From positions 1 through 47,794 of the IMG/VR virus record IMGVR_UViG_3300042296_000097: a stretch of DNA of 47,794 nt. One strand, written 5' to 3'. The notes beneath the pieces were generated by a model that saw nothing but the letters and a program-made list of their open reading frames with translations, did not search any database and was not told where the DNA came from. This stretch comes from a virus. Within the stretch, counting starts at the first letter, position 1. Every line of letters begins with the position of its first letter. The position numbers and the translations under genes were made by a program. Of this stretch, positions 5,825-11,605 are shown piece after piece.

Positions 5825-5853
5825 ATTATAGCAAGGTTTTACCAAACTGTCAA
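5825..5853 (-). promoter_or_regulatory. sigma-70 promoter, TTGACA-17-TATAAT
   Basis: Perfect boxes with TTGGTAAAACC in the spacer. It drives the operon 5793-5204; the second copy of the 49-bp hairpin element abuts it. Confidence 0.9.
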
Positions 5854-5900
5854 CCCCTGCGAAGTACCCAGGCGTGTTGCAGGGTCTAATGGCAGGGGTT
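5852..5900 (-). repeat. 49-bp intergenic inverted-repeat element, copy 2
   Basis: Same as 764-812 except for two substitutions, both inside the hairpin loop and not in the 9-bp arms. It lies 6 bases after the stop of the gene at 5907 and abuts the next -35 box, the same placement as copy 1. Confidence 0.7.
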
Positions 5901-5906
5901 GACATT

Positions 5907-6149
5907 TCAGCAATCGGGATCAAAGTCTGCCCACTCTTGCGCTTCGTCGGGCTGTCCGTCAGCTTCCTCTTGCTCCAGGCGCTCTGCACAGTCCAGGAAG
6001 TTTTGGCACAGCTCGCGCATATACTCATAAGCTGCTTTCTCAGTGCGGCTCAAGTCCAGCTCGCTCATAGAGTCCGCATTGTCCATTGCTTCCACGCAGT
6101 GACGCAGATCATTCATTGTGTTCTCAAACATGCAGTAAGACATATTCAT
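5907..6149 (-). CDS. Acidic helical early phage protein
   Basis: 80 residues starting MNMSYCMFENTMND, strongly acidic and nearly all helical, with four or five scattered Cys and the tail EQEEADGQPDEAQEWADFD. AAGGAGCTGAT precedes the ATG at 6149; the ATG two codons on is less well spaced. Monocistronic. A small acidic helical early protein may be a protein-binding inhibitor; unproven. Confidence 0.75.
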   Translation of the reverse strand: MNMSYCMFENTMNDLRHCVEAMDNADSMSELDLSRTEKAAYEYMRELCQNFLDCAERLEQEEADGQPDEAQEWADFDPDC

Positions 6150-6176
6150 ATCAGCTCCTTTGTTGTGTATGTGTGT

Positions 6177-6205
6177 ATTATAACACTGTTTGGCTACCCT
6201 GTCAA
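6177..6205 (-). promoter_or_regulatory. sigma-70 promoter, TTGACA-17-TATAAT
   Basis: Perfect boxes. It drives 5907-6149. Confidence 0.9.
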
Positions 6206-6221
6206 CCAAAGACCCTACAGC

Positions 6222-6485
6222 TTACTCGGGCTTTACGCCCATAGCTTCAACAGCTTTCACGCCCTCTGCTGTAAGATAAAGTACACGATTGCGGGTAGCT
6301 GTAACAACAAACACAGCGCCCTCTTGCCCATCGTTCCAGCTGTCGTAGCGCACAGCAGGGTTTTTAAGCAGAGCAGTTATAGCCATCTTACGAGCACGTT
6401 CGCCCTCGTTGTAAGTGCCATTGCATCCGCACATGCAGCCGGGCTTGCCAGTGTAAGAGCGGGTAGTTTGATTGACTGTAAGCAT
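6222..6485 (-). CDS. Cys-motif early phage protein
   Basis: 87 residues starting MLTVNQTTRSYTG. A GCMCGCNGTYN motif near residue 18 looks like a small metal-binding knuckle, though only three Cys are close together. The rest is mixed alpha/beta. The leader GCAACAAGGAGTAG is the common early type and fixes the start. Monocistronic. Function unknown. Confidence 0.75.
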   Translation of the reverse strand: MLTVNQTTRSYTGKPGCMCGCNGTYNEGERARKMAITALLKNPAVRYDSWNDGQEGAVFVVTATRNRVLYLTAEGVKAVEAMGVKPE

Positions 6486-6510
6486 GTCTACTCCTTGTTG
6501 CGATGTATGT

Positions 6511-6539
6511 ATTATAACAAGATTTTGCCAACTTGTCAA
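6511..6539 (-). promoter_or_regulatory. sigma-70 promoter, TTGACA-17-TATAAT
   Basis: Perfect boxes. The TGA in TTGACA is the stop codon of the upstream gene at 6536-6760. Confidence 0.9.
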
Positions 6540-6760
6540 GCCAGCGTAGCAGAAACCTTATCCGCTGTAGGGTCATACTTGAGGAACAGTTTGCCCGCAC
6601 CGTCATCAGTGTCTGTCACAAGGTAGCAGAACTCGTGCCCGTTGGTGATGCCCAGGAAGCGGGCTGTCTTGAGTTTGGGTCGGCCTTTGACGGGCAGTGC
6701 CTGCTCTAGCATAACTGCTGGCATGTTGGTGAGGAGTTTGAGTTTGTCCGCTGTAATCAT
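6536..6760 (-). CDS. Hypothetical early phage protein
   Basis: 74 residues starting MITADKLKLLTNMPA. The second half reads as a small beta-rich domain (KTARFLGITNGHEFCYLV). Its ATG overlaps the TGA of the upstream 51-residue gene. Its own stop lies in the next promoter's -35 box. Not recognised. Confidence 0.72.
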   Translation of the reverse strand: MITADKLKLLTNMPAVMLEQALPVKGRPKLKTARFLGITNGHEFCYLVTDTDDGAGKLFLKYDPTADKVSATLA

Positions 6761-6912
6761 TCCGCCTCCAACTCGCAGTCCTCTAACACAGCATCTGCGG
6801 TCTCAATAAAGCCCAACAGCTCATTGCCTGCACAGTTCTTGCCCTGTGCAAACAGGAAGTCCGCAAACTGTTCCATCTTTCCCAACAGCTCTTCAACATC
6901 TGTACGCTTCAT
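6757..6912 (-). CDS. 51-residue acidic helical protein
   Basis: Starts MKRTDVEELLGKMEQ; two amphipathic helices around a CAGNELLGF turn and an acidic end (VLEDCELEAE). It follows a consensus promoter, with GGAGCAGAC before the ATG, and overlaps the next gene by ATGA. Helical hairpin proteins of this size are common among early phage genes. Not recognised. Confidence 0.7.
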   Translation of the reverse strand: MKRTDVEELLGKMEQFADFLFAQGKNCAGNELLGFIETADAVLEDCELEAE

Positions 6913-6939
6913 GTCTGCTCCTGTTTAGTGTATGTGTGT

Positions 6940-6968
6940 ATTATAACGCAAAAGGGCACTGCTGTCAA
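6940..6968 (-). promoter_or_regulatory. sigma-70 promoter, TTGACA-17-TATAAT
   Basis: Perfect boxes. It heads the two-gene unit 6912-6536. Confidence 0.9.
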
Positions 6969-6994
6969 CAATGCCCTTCCACTTTACTGTACTA

Positions 6995-7381
6995 TTAAAT
7001 GCCCTCGCACTCCGCAATCACAGCGTTAACATGCTGGGGGTCCAAACGCATTAAGCCCGCAATAAACTTATCTCCTACATCGCACGACACGTAATTGTCG
7101 CCCTGCATACCCTGCTCGCTGTACTCCACGTCGTTTGCTTCTGCTTGCGTAAAGCCCAACGTAACCAAGTACTCACGCAGTTCTGCTTTAAACTGCTTGT
7201 CTGTGTAAATTAGTCCCATTGTGTTAACGTCCCAGCTGTCTGCTGTAAAGTACACACACAGCTCGCCGAAGTCTCTCTCGTCGTTAATGAACTGCAAGTC
7301 TAGTTTCGTAACGTCTACAGCTTTAGCTGTGCGGCTCCAGTAGCCGAGTCCGTTTGTGTGCAGTGTAGTGTATGTTTGCAT
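6995..7381 (-). CDS. Hypothetical early phage protein
   Basis: 128 residues starting MQTYTTLHTNGLGYW, mixed alpha/beta and acidic. AAGGAAATTAAA precedes the ATG at 7381. An in-frame ATG at 7405 lies 6 bases after the -10 box and would add 8 residues from a leaderless start; the neighbouring gene at 7465 shows exactly the same arrangement. Monocistronic. No domain is recognised. Confidence 0.75.
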   Translation of the reverse strand: MQTYTTLHTNGLGYWSRTAKAVDVTKLDLQFINDERDFGELCVYFTADSWDVNTMGLIYTDKQFKAELREYLVTLGFTQAEANDVEYSEQGMQGDNYVSCDVGDKFIAGLMRLDPQHVNAVIAECEGI

Positions 7382-7411
7382 TTTAATTTCCTTTTCGTTT
7401 AACATGTGTGT

Positions 7412-7440
7412 ATTATAACGCAAAAAGGTACACAGGGCAA
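7412..7440 (-). promoter_or_regulatory. sigma-70 promoter, TTGCCC-17-TATAAT
   Basis: Perfect -10, degenerate -35. It drives 6995-7381. Confidence 0.75.
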
Positions 7441-7446
7441 CCAAAG

Positions 7447-7465
7447 ACCCTATGTGCTGTAGGGT
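7447..7465 (-). terminator. Hairpin after gene 7465-7641
   Basis: ACCCTA/TAGGGT (6 bp, 7-base loop) overlaps the stop codon and lies just upstream of the next promoter. No T-run. Confidence 0.4.
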
Positions 7466-7641
7466 TATAAAGTAAACACTGCTACAGTGTCTCCTGCTTG
7501 CTTAATGCTTTGTGTTGCATGTGCGAGCATAGTTTTATATTTGTACATGCTTGCTTTATTTTTTTGTGCTACTGCTAGCGGCACAAATTTTCCTGCAATT
7601 AGATAAGTGTTATTGCGTTGCAGTGTATACATTTTTAACAT
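7465..7641 (-). CDS. Small basic early phage protein
   Basis: 58 residues starting MLKMYTLQRNNTY, basic (Lys-rich middle, KNKASMYKYK). AGGAACCAAA precedes the ATG. As in the neighbour at 6995, an in-frame ATG 8 codons upstream (7665) sits 6 bases after the -10 box. Visibly more AT-rich than genes further left. Not recognised. Confidence 0.68.
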   Translation of the reverse strand: MLKMYTLQRNNTYLIAGKFVPLAVAQKNKASMYKYKTMLAHATQSIKQAGDTVAVFTL

Positions 7642-7671
7642 TTTGGTTCCTGTTTGTTTTAACATGTGTGT

Positions 7672-7700
7672 ATTATAACACTGTTTTGTAAAACGAGCAA
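7672..7700 (-). promoter_or_regulatory. sigma-70 promoter, TTGCTC-17-TATAAT
   Basis: Perfect -10, weaker -35. It drives 7465-7641; the upstream hairpin AGCCC/GGGCT (7705-7718) may end the previous transcript. Confidence 0.75.
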
Positions 7701-7724
7701 CCAAAGCCCCTGGGGGCTGTAGGG

Positions 7725-8273
7725 TTATTCTTGATCCTCTTGGTTCTCTTCTTCCCAGTCAGCCATACTCTCGCTGATGCAGAAGTAGTCGTCTAACTCC
7801 TCGCCGATCATGTCACGCACCGTGTCAGCAGTTGCGCCACCGTACTCACAGCAGTCGTCACTACCGTTGTCCCACTTGCCCACAAACTGCATGCCAGGCT
7901 CGTAGTAGAAGGCCACTAGATCAAAGCCCAAGTCCATCAACTGCTCATATGCACGGATGGGTGGTGCCCAGGCACTGTCGAAGCCAGCTGTGACAGTGTT
8001 AGCATCCTCGATCTCTACATTGCTAGACTCTACATCCCACTTGGTGCCCCAGTTGGCCACATTGAAGTCATACCAGGAACTGTATCCGTACTTCTCTCGG
8101 TTAGCTTTTTCAGCATCGTTGGTGCCCATCTGAGCCACAGTGTCCAGCAGTTCGGCAGGGCAAGGAATGAACTCCTGCAGGAACTTGCCCTCTTGCAGAG
8201 CCTTGGCGGCCCGCTGGATCATTTGGGGGTCTGCGTGACGCAGTGTAATACCGTTTGAACACCAATTAGGCAT
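7725..8273 (-). CDS. YubB/Api92-like protein (MPNWCxN family)
   Basis: 182 residues starting MPNWCSNGITLRHAD. The opening MPNWCxN signature and the later WGTKWD and FDSAWAPP blocks match the YubB ferredoxin-like family (formerly DUF1281) found on phages and conjugative plasmids, where its role is not established. It also has two adjacent Cys (DDCCEYGG) and an acidic tail. The ATG at 8273 overlaps the end of the upstream gene. Third gene of the 8747-7725 operon. Confidence 0.85.
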   Translation of the reverse strand: MPNWCSNGITLRHADPQMIQRAAKALQEGKFLQEFIPCPAELLDTVAQMGTNDAEKANREKYGYSSWYDFNVANWGTKWDVESSNVEIEDANTVTAGFDSAWAPPIRAYEQLMDLGFDLVAFYYEPGMQFVGKWDNGSDDCCEYGGATADTVRDMIGEELDDYFCISESMADWEEENQEDQE

Positions 8274-8478
8274 CGTAGCTCTCCTCGCCAAGTTCAGTAA
8301 TCTCTTCTTCCACCACACTGATATCAACAATGCGGAACCGTTGTGTCATATCGCTAACACCACAGAACGCATCTGTGAAGCTTTGGTTCTCTGCCAGAAA
8401 CTCCAGCACACTTTGACGATCCGTGCCCTCGGGCACTTCAATCTCCTGACGGAGAACAGTTGTAACCATTGCTTTCAT
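8266..8478 (-). CDS. Hypothetical early phage protein
   Basis: 70 residues starting MKAMVTTVLRQEIEV. A ferredoxin-like beta-alpha-beta outline with an acidic tail. The ATG overlaps the upstream TAA (TAATG). A second start MVTTVL three codons on is possible. Middle gene of the operon. Not recognised. Confidence 0.72.
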   Translation of the reverse strand: MKAMVTTVLRQEIEVPEGTDRQSVLEFLAENQSFTDAFCGVSDMTQRFRIVDISVVEEEITELGEESYDA

Positions 8479-8747
8479 TAGATGATCTCCTCTTCCCACT
8501 CGTAAAAAGAAACAGCCGGGTCCAACTTCTTCAACTGCTTTGCCGCAGTCATCAGTTCCTTGTAGCGACGATTGACTTCTGTGCGGCTCAGTTCGCCATC
8601 ACAGGTCAAGTTCTCCGGACTCAATGCGGCATCGATCATGTCTGCGATACGCTGGCGACCCTTGGCACTCTGGATCTCGTATTGCTCGCCTTTGAAGAAA
8701 CTGTTCCAGTGATTCTTCTGCTCGATAAACTTCTCTAGTGCTTTCAT
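8478..8747 (-). CDS. Helical early phage protein
   Basis: 89 residues starting MKALEKFIEQKNHWN. Mostly helix with basic patches (AKGRQRIADM, RTEVNRRYKEL). AAGGAGCAAAG lies before the ATG. First gene of a three-gene operon coupled by TAATG and overlapping ends with the YubB-like gene. Not recognised. Confidence 0.75.
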   Translation of the reverse strand: MKALEKFIEQKNHWNSFFKGEQYEIQSAKGRQRIADMIDAALSPENLTCDGELSRTEVNRRYKELMTAAKQLKKLDPAVSFYEWEEEII

Positions 8748-8773
8748 CTTTGCTCCTTAGTGTGTAAGTGTGT

Positions 8774-8802
8774 ATTATAGCAAGAAAACAGGGGATTGTC
8801 AA
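8774..8802 (-). promoter_or_regulatory. sigma-70 promoter, TTGACA-17-TATAAT
   Basis: Perfect boxes. It heads the operon 8747-7725 and abuts the 3' end of the candidate RNA at 8804-8984. Confidence 0.9.
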
Positions 8803-8803
8803 C

Positions 8804-8984
8804 TACCCGTTAGTCCGTCTCTAACGTTCGGTGTGCCAAACATTACGCCCTAGTTCCCCGTCAGCAACTCGTGTAAACTTTCGTTTACAACTGCCTTCAT
8901 GCCCCACAGCAACCTGTCCCCGTCGGAACTCTTCGCTTGCTGTGGGCCCTAACGGACTAGGTAACCCTGTTTATTTCTTACTAT
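8804..8984 (-). ncRNA. Candidate structured non-coding RNA of about 180 nt
   Basis: A perfect sigma-70 promoter (8990-9018) transcribes a stretch with no convincing frame but dense complementarity. CCCACAGCAA pairs with TTGCTGTGGG (10 bp). GTAAAC-GAAA-GTTTAC is a 6-bp stem with a GAAA tetraloop. TCCGTTAG near the 5' end can pair with CTAACGGG at the 3' end, closing the molecule, or the 3' end can fold alone as CGTTAG/CTAACG. GTTGCTG occurs twice, so CAGCAA could switch partners. It does not resemble tRNA, tmRNA or RNase P as far as I can tell. Confidence 0.65.
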
Positions 8985-8989
8985 GCCTT

Positions 8990-9018
8990 ATTATAGCAAG
9001 GTTTTACCAACTTGTCAA
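8990..9018 (-). promoter_or_regulatory. sigma-70 promoter of the structured RNA
   Basis: Perfect TTGACA-17-TATAAT, extended -10, spacer with TTGGTAAAACC. The TGA in its -35 box ends the gene at 9015-9245. Confidence 0.9.
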
Positions 9019-9245
9019 CCAAATGCTTTGTATAACCCTACAATGCCTATGGCTAATGATACAACGTTGACCACAGCCTGTGGCTTATTTGCCACACGGA
9101 TAGCCCATGCCAAGAACGCTACAGTGCCCACAGCGAACGCGATAATATTGTAAGGATAGACACTGGGACCTATTGCGTTGAGTACGTGCCCGGCAATGAT
9201 CGCCACGGCACCCACCCACTGTAGTACTTCATTCTTATTAAACAT
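9015..9245 (-). CDS. Small polytopic membrane protein
   Basis: 76 residues starting MFNKNEVLQWVGAVA. Three hydrophobic segments (about 7-27, 33-53 and 56-74) separated by short polar turns: an inner-membrane protein. It overlaps the upstream gene by 8 bases, so the two are coupled. Its stop is the TGA of the next -35 box. A start two codons upstream of the overlap is not excluded. Function unknown. Confidence 0.75.
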   Translation of the reverse strand: MFNKNEVLQWVGAVAIIAGHVLNAIGPSVYPYNIIAFAVGTVAFLAWAIRVANKPQAVVNVVSLAIGIVGLYKAFG

Positions 9246-9618
9246 CAACACCTTCACGATCAACCATGTCGCTCAACTCAGCGAATTTTTGTTTGTACTT
9301 GTAGACTTCGCGTTTGGCTTCGTGCAGTGCTTCGCCGATGCAGTCCTCTGCGGTGCCGTCTGTCAGTACTTCGCGAGCATCCTTGTACAGACATCCGCCC
9401 AGGTAGTGCGAACCCATCTCAAGGCTGTCAACCATTACACGCACTCGCAACATGAACCAATCCAAGTTGCCATTGTCGATGTCTTTACACATCTTGCTAA
9501 CTTCTTCTTCACTATCAAAGTCAAAGCAATCACGTGGGTTCAGGTCTTCGTAGCTCTTGTCTACGATCACAGTAAAGCCATCGCGCTCGTAAGTTGCCAG
9601 TTCATCGTAGTATCGCAT
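9238..9618 (-). CDS. Hypothetical early phage protein
   Basis: 126 residues starting MRYYDELATYERDG. Acidic N-terminal half (DFDSEEEVSKMCKDIDNG), helical C-terminal half with basic runs (EAKREVYKYKQKF). AAAGGC lies before the ATG, and the upstream gene ends 9 bases earlier. Middle gene of the 9858-9015 operon. Not recognised. Confidence 0.75.
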   Translation of the reverse strand: MRYYDELATYERDGFTVIVDKSYEDLNPRDCFDFDSEEEVSKMCKDIDNGNLDWFMLRVRVMVDSLEMGSHYLGGCLYKDAREVLTDGTAEDCIGEALHEAKREVYKYKQKFAELSDMVDREGVDV

Positions 9619-9627
9619 AGTTGCCTT

Positions 9628-9858
9628 TCAATAGTGGTGACGTGAGCCGGGATCGCAGAAGTCTGCATTGTCGGGAGTCCACTCCTCGTCTTCTTCAACA
9701 ATGGTGTCCTCATCCTCTTCGTCCAGGATGTCGTTAGCACGGCACATGTCTTTAACATCGTCCTCGCTCATGTAGGCCAATGCCATCTCTGCCACAGCTT
9801 CTGCTGAGATCAAACCCTCATCCATCATCTCTAACAGCTTCGTAGTGTACTTGCGCAT
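9628..9858 (-). CDS. Strongly acidic early phage protein
   Basis: 76 residues starting MRKYTTKLLEMMDEG. A helical N-terminal half (LISAEAVAEMALAYMSEDDV) is followed by a run of Asp/Glu (LDEEDEDTIVEEDEEW). The charge pattern resembles DNA-mimic or protein-binding early phage factors, but this is inference. The GCAACAAGGAGCTG leader fixes the start. First gene of a three-gene operon. Confidence 0.75.
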   Translation of the reverse strand: MRKYTTKLLEMMDEGLISAEAVAEMALAYMSEDDVKDMCRANDILDEEDEDTIVEEDEEWTPDNADFCDPGSRHHY

Positions 9859-9883
9859 ATCAGCTCCTTGTTGCGATGTATGT

Positions 9884-9912
9884 ATTATAACAGGTTTTAC
9901 CAACCCTGTCAA
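9884..9912 (-). promoter_or_regulatory. sigma-70 promoter with -35 in a hairpin loop
   Basis: Perfect TTGACA-17-TATAAT. AACCC/GGGTT (9902-9922) brackets the -35 box, again merging a possible terminator with the next promoter. Confidence 0.88.
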
Positions 9913-9920
9913 CCGAAGGG

Positions 9921-10277
9921 TTATTCAACGCCCACAGACACATCGACCTCAATATCTGTAACGTCGCCAGCGAGATCGTACTTAATACCCGTCACAGCCG
10001 CGCCGTAGTTGACCTGCTTGAGACGCTCTCTGATCATGCTTTCGAGGTCGCCCATCATATCGCCAATGAAGTCAGTGGCGCTGTCTTTAACGCCACGCAG
10101 GGTTTCGTTGATCCCATTGCGCGACATGTCCTCTTGCCCGTCCATGATCATCTCAATGAAAGCTTCTGTCTGGCTGATCAGTACTTGCTCTACAACGGCA
10201 TTGACCAGTTCGCGCTTGCCAAACAACAACTCAACGGCCTTAAAGGTCTGCTCACCTGCTTTATACACTACAGTCAT
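9921..10277 (-). CDS. Hypothetical early phage protein
   Basis: 118 residues starting MTVVYKAGEQTFKAV. Central long helices (VVEQVLISQTEAFIEMIM) with many Met, then a beta-rich end (VTDIEVDVSVGVE). AGGAGAAGACG precedes the ATG. Monocistronic. Not recognised. Confidence 0.75.
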   Translation of the reverse strand: MTVVYKAGEQTFKAVELLFGKRELVNAVVEQVLISQTEAFIEMIMDGQEDMSRNGINETLRGVKDSATDFIGDMMGDLESMIRERLKQVNYGAAVTGIKYDLAGDVTDIEVDVSVGVE

Positions 10278-10303
10278 CGTCTTCTCCTGTTAAACAAGTA
10301 TGT

Positions 10304-10332
10304 ATTATAACACGGTTTTACCAAAGTGTCAA
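10304..10332 (-). promoter_or_regulatory. sigma-70 promoter, TTGACA-17-TATAAT
   Basis: Perfect boxes with TTGGTAAAACC in the spacer. It drives 9921-10277. Confidence 0.9.
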
Positions 10333-10601
10333 GCGGTTTCTAACATATTTGCAGGCACCCTCCACAGGCCCTGGTTAGTACGAACTGTTACGTATTTGAT
10401 CGCGATCTTGTCTACGACACCCTGCATAGTGATGCCTGTTTTAGTGCTAGTGAACTTCACAGCACTGCCCAGCGTGACAGAGCGTTTGGTCTTCTCTGCA
10501 AGGCGTGCTCGGGCAAATTTCACAGCGTCGATGATGCTGGTCAGTTGATCGTTAGTGAAGTTGCCTGCAAGAATCTCATTGTTGATAGATTGAACGGACA
10601 T
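10329..10601 (-). CDS. Small beta-domain early phage protein
   Basis: 90 residues starting MSVQSINNEILAGNF. A helical first half with Arg/Lys (KFARARLAEKTKRS), then a beta-barrel-like half (AVKFTSTKTGITMQGVVDK) that resembles KOW/SH3-type folds in outline only. AAAGGAGCTGAT precedes the ATG. A nucleic-acid-binding role is possible but not shown. Confidence 0.75.
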   Translation of the reverse strand: MSVQSINNEILAGNFTNDQLTSIIDAVKFARARLAEKTKRSVTLGSAVKFTSTKTGITMQGVVDKIAIKYVTVRTNQGLWRVPANMLETA

Positions 10602-10627
10602 ATCAGCTCCTTTGTGTGTAAGTGTAT

Positions 10628-10657
10628 ATTATACGGTAAAACCGATAACCTTGTCAA
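10628..10657 (-). promoter_or_regulatory. sigma-70 promoter, TTGACA-18-TATAAT
   Basis: Both boxes match; the spacer is 18 rather than 17. It drives 10329-10601. The end of the gene at 10629-10790 runs through it. Confidence 0.82.
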
Positions 10658-10790
10658 CCATTGGGTTTTTGCGAGCCACAGCCCGCCATGCCCGATTGGC
10701 CTTGGTCCATTGTTCGTGATTGGTGGTAAAGCCCGGGAATCGATCCTTGGCCCAGATCACAAAGTTCAAACGTTCAATTTCGTTCTTCAT
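10629..10790 (-). CDS. Small basic protein
   Basis: 53 residues starting MKNEIERLNFVIWAKD. Basic, with Trp and Arg repeats (WTKANRAWRAVARKNP). The ATG overlaps the TGA of the upstream gene (TGATG), with GGAGCATGTG before it. Its last codons lie over the promoter at 10628-10657. Not recognised; it could bind nucleic acid. Confidence 0.68.
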   Translation of the reverse strand: MKNEIERLNFVIWAKDRFPGFTTNHEQWTKANRAWRAVARKNPMVDKVIGFTV

Positions 10791-11065
10791 CACATGCTCC
10801 AGTAGAGTTCGCTTGACGGATCGCAACTGCGGGGAGTGTCGTGTGCGATCTCAACCATTGCCCCAGTCATCAAGTTCTTAACAGTCTTCATGCTGGGAGT
10901 CCAGTCGAAGCGGAAGCCGTCTTCTGGCCTGTACAAATGGAACAAGTCCGCTACAGTGCGGCGCATGGCATTGTCATCCGCTACGGGCCAAACTGTAGTA
11001 GAGAACAAGCGCTCTCCGGTCTTTGTACGACGATCTGCTTTGTAGATGTATAGTGTATAACTCAT
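10790..11065 (-). CDS. Hypothetical early phage protein
   Basis: 91 residues starting MSYTLYIYKADRRTK. The start at 11065 has GGAG 5 bases upstream; the ATG one codon earlier is too close to that site. Beta-alpha outline, with a basic N-terminus and a central acidic-aromatic segment (FRFDWTPSM). First of two coupled genes. Not recognised. Confidence 0.73.
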   Translation of the reverse strand: MSYTLYIYKADRRTKTGERLFSTTVWPVADDNAMRRTVADLFHLYRPEDGFRFDWTPSMKTVKNLMTGAMVEIAHDTPRSCDPSSELYWSM

Positions 11066-11091
11066 CATTGCTCCTTAGTGTGTAAGTGTCA

Positions 11092-11120
11092 ATTATAACA
11101 CGGTTTTACCAACTTGTCAA
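11092..11120 (-). promoter_or_regulatory. sigma-70 promoter, TTGACA-17-TATAAT
   Basis: Perfect boxes with TTGGTAAAACC in the spacer. It heads the unit 11065-10629. Confidence 0.9.
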
Positions 11121-11139
11121 GTGTTACTTGAAGTGACAC

Positions 11140-11478
11140 TTAGTCCCCACGAACGTCTGTATTTAAAACAGGCTTAACCATTCTGCGGATCTCTACTTCA
11201 CGCTTGTGGGCTTCTGCCTTGCCTCGTATAACTTCATGCACGTATACTTCAATCTCGCTCTTGTCGCTCAGTGTGCGCAACTCAGCACAGAGCAGCCAGT
11301 TCTTAGTCTCAGTCTTGGCACGATAGAAGTGTTTAGCGGCACGACTCAAAACACTCTTGTTCACAGTGCTCTCTGTCTTAGCTGTGACGCCAATGTAGTT
11401 CTTGCCGTTGACCACAAGCTCATAGATGATATGATTGCGGTCTACACGCTTCTTACGGGTTACTGTTTGTGTCGTCAT
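11140..11478 (-). CDS. GIY-YIG-like nuclease domain protein
   Basis: 112 residues, basic. HIIYELVVNGKNYIGVT (about residues 16-32) matches the paired strands of GIY-YIG nucleases, with IIY replacing GIY and the second YIG intact. The end, KREVEIRRMVKPVLNT, matches the Glu-containing helix and Pro/Asn motif that close this domain, with the metal-binding Glu present. Such domains act as homing or repair nucleases. No extra DNA-binding module is attached, so it could be a repair or host-DNA-cutting enzyme. The ATG is 5 bases after the -10 box with no ribosome site. Confidence 0.7.
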   Translation of the reverse strand: MTTQTVTRKKRVDRNHIIYELVVNGKNYIGVTAKTESTVNKSVLSRAAKHFYRAKTETKNWLLCAELRTLSDKSEIEVYVHEVIRGKAEAHKREVEIRRMVKPVLNTDVRGD

Positions 11479-11483
11479 AGTGT

Positions 11484-11512
11484 ATTATAGCAAGGTTTTA
11501 CCAATCAGTCAA
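11484..11512 (-). promoter_or_regulatory. sigma-70 promoter, TTGACT-17-TATAAT, leaderless
   Basis: TTGGTAAAACC in the spacer. The ATG of the GIY-YIG-like gene is at about the expected +1. Confidence 0.82.
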
Positions 11513-11550
11513 CCAAAGACCCTCCAAATGATCTGTGTTCAAAATACAAC

Positions 11551-11579
11551 AAGACAGGCACTCCAAAAGATGCTATAAT
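11551..11579 (+). promoter_or_regulatory. sigma-70-type promoter, AAGACA-17-TATAAT
   Basis: Perfect -10 and a partial -35. It drives the lone plus-strand gene at 11606 and diverges from the minus-strand early cluster. Confidence 0.65.
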
Positions 11580-11605
11580 ACATACTTAAACAACAAAGGA
11601 AGCAC

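Noticed and set aside
5874-6626. 250-codon plus-strand frame
   Set aside because: It covers two minus-strand genes and their promoters; no ribosome site, and the protein looks random.
10790-11068. Start of the 91-residue gene at the first ATG (11068)
   Set aside because: The ribosome site would be only 2 bases away; the ATG one codon later has proper spacing.
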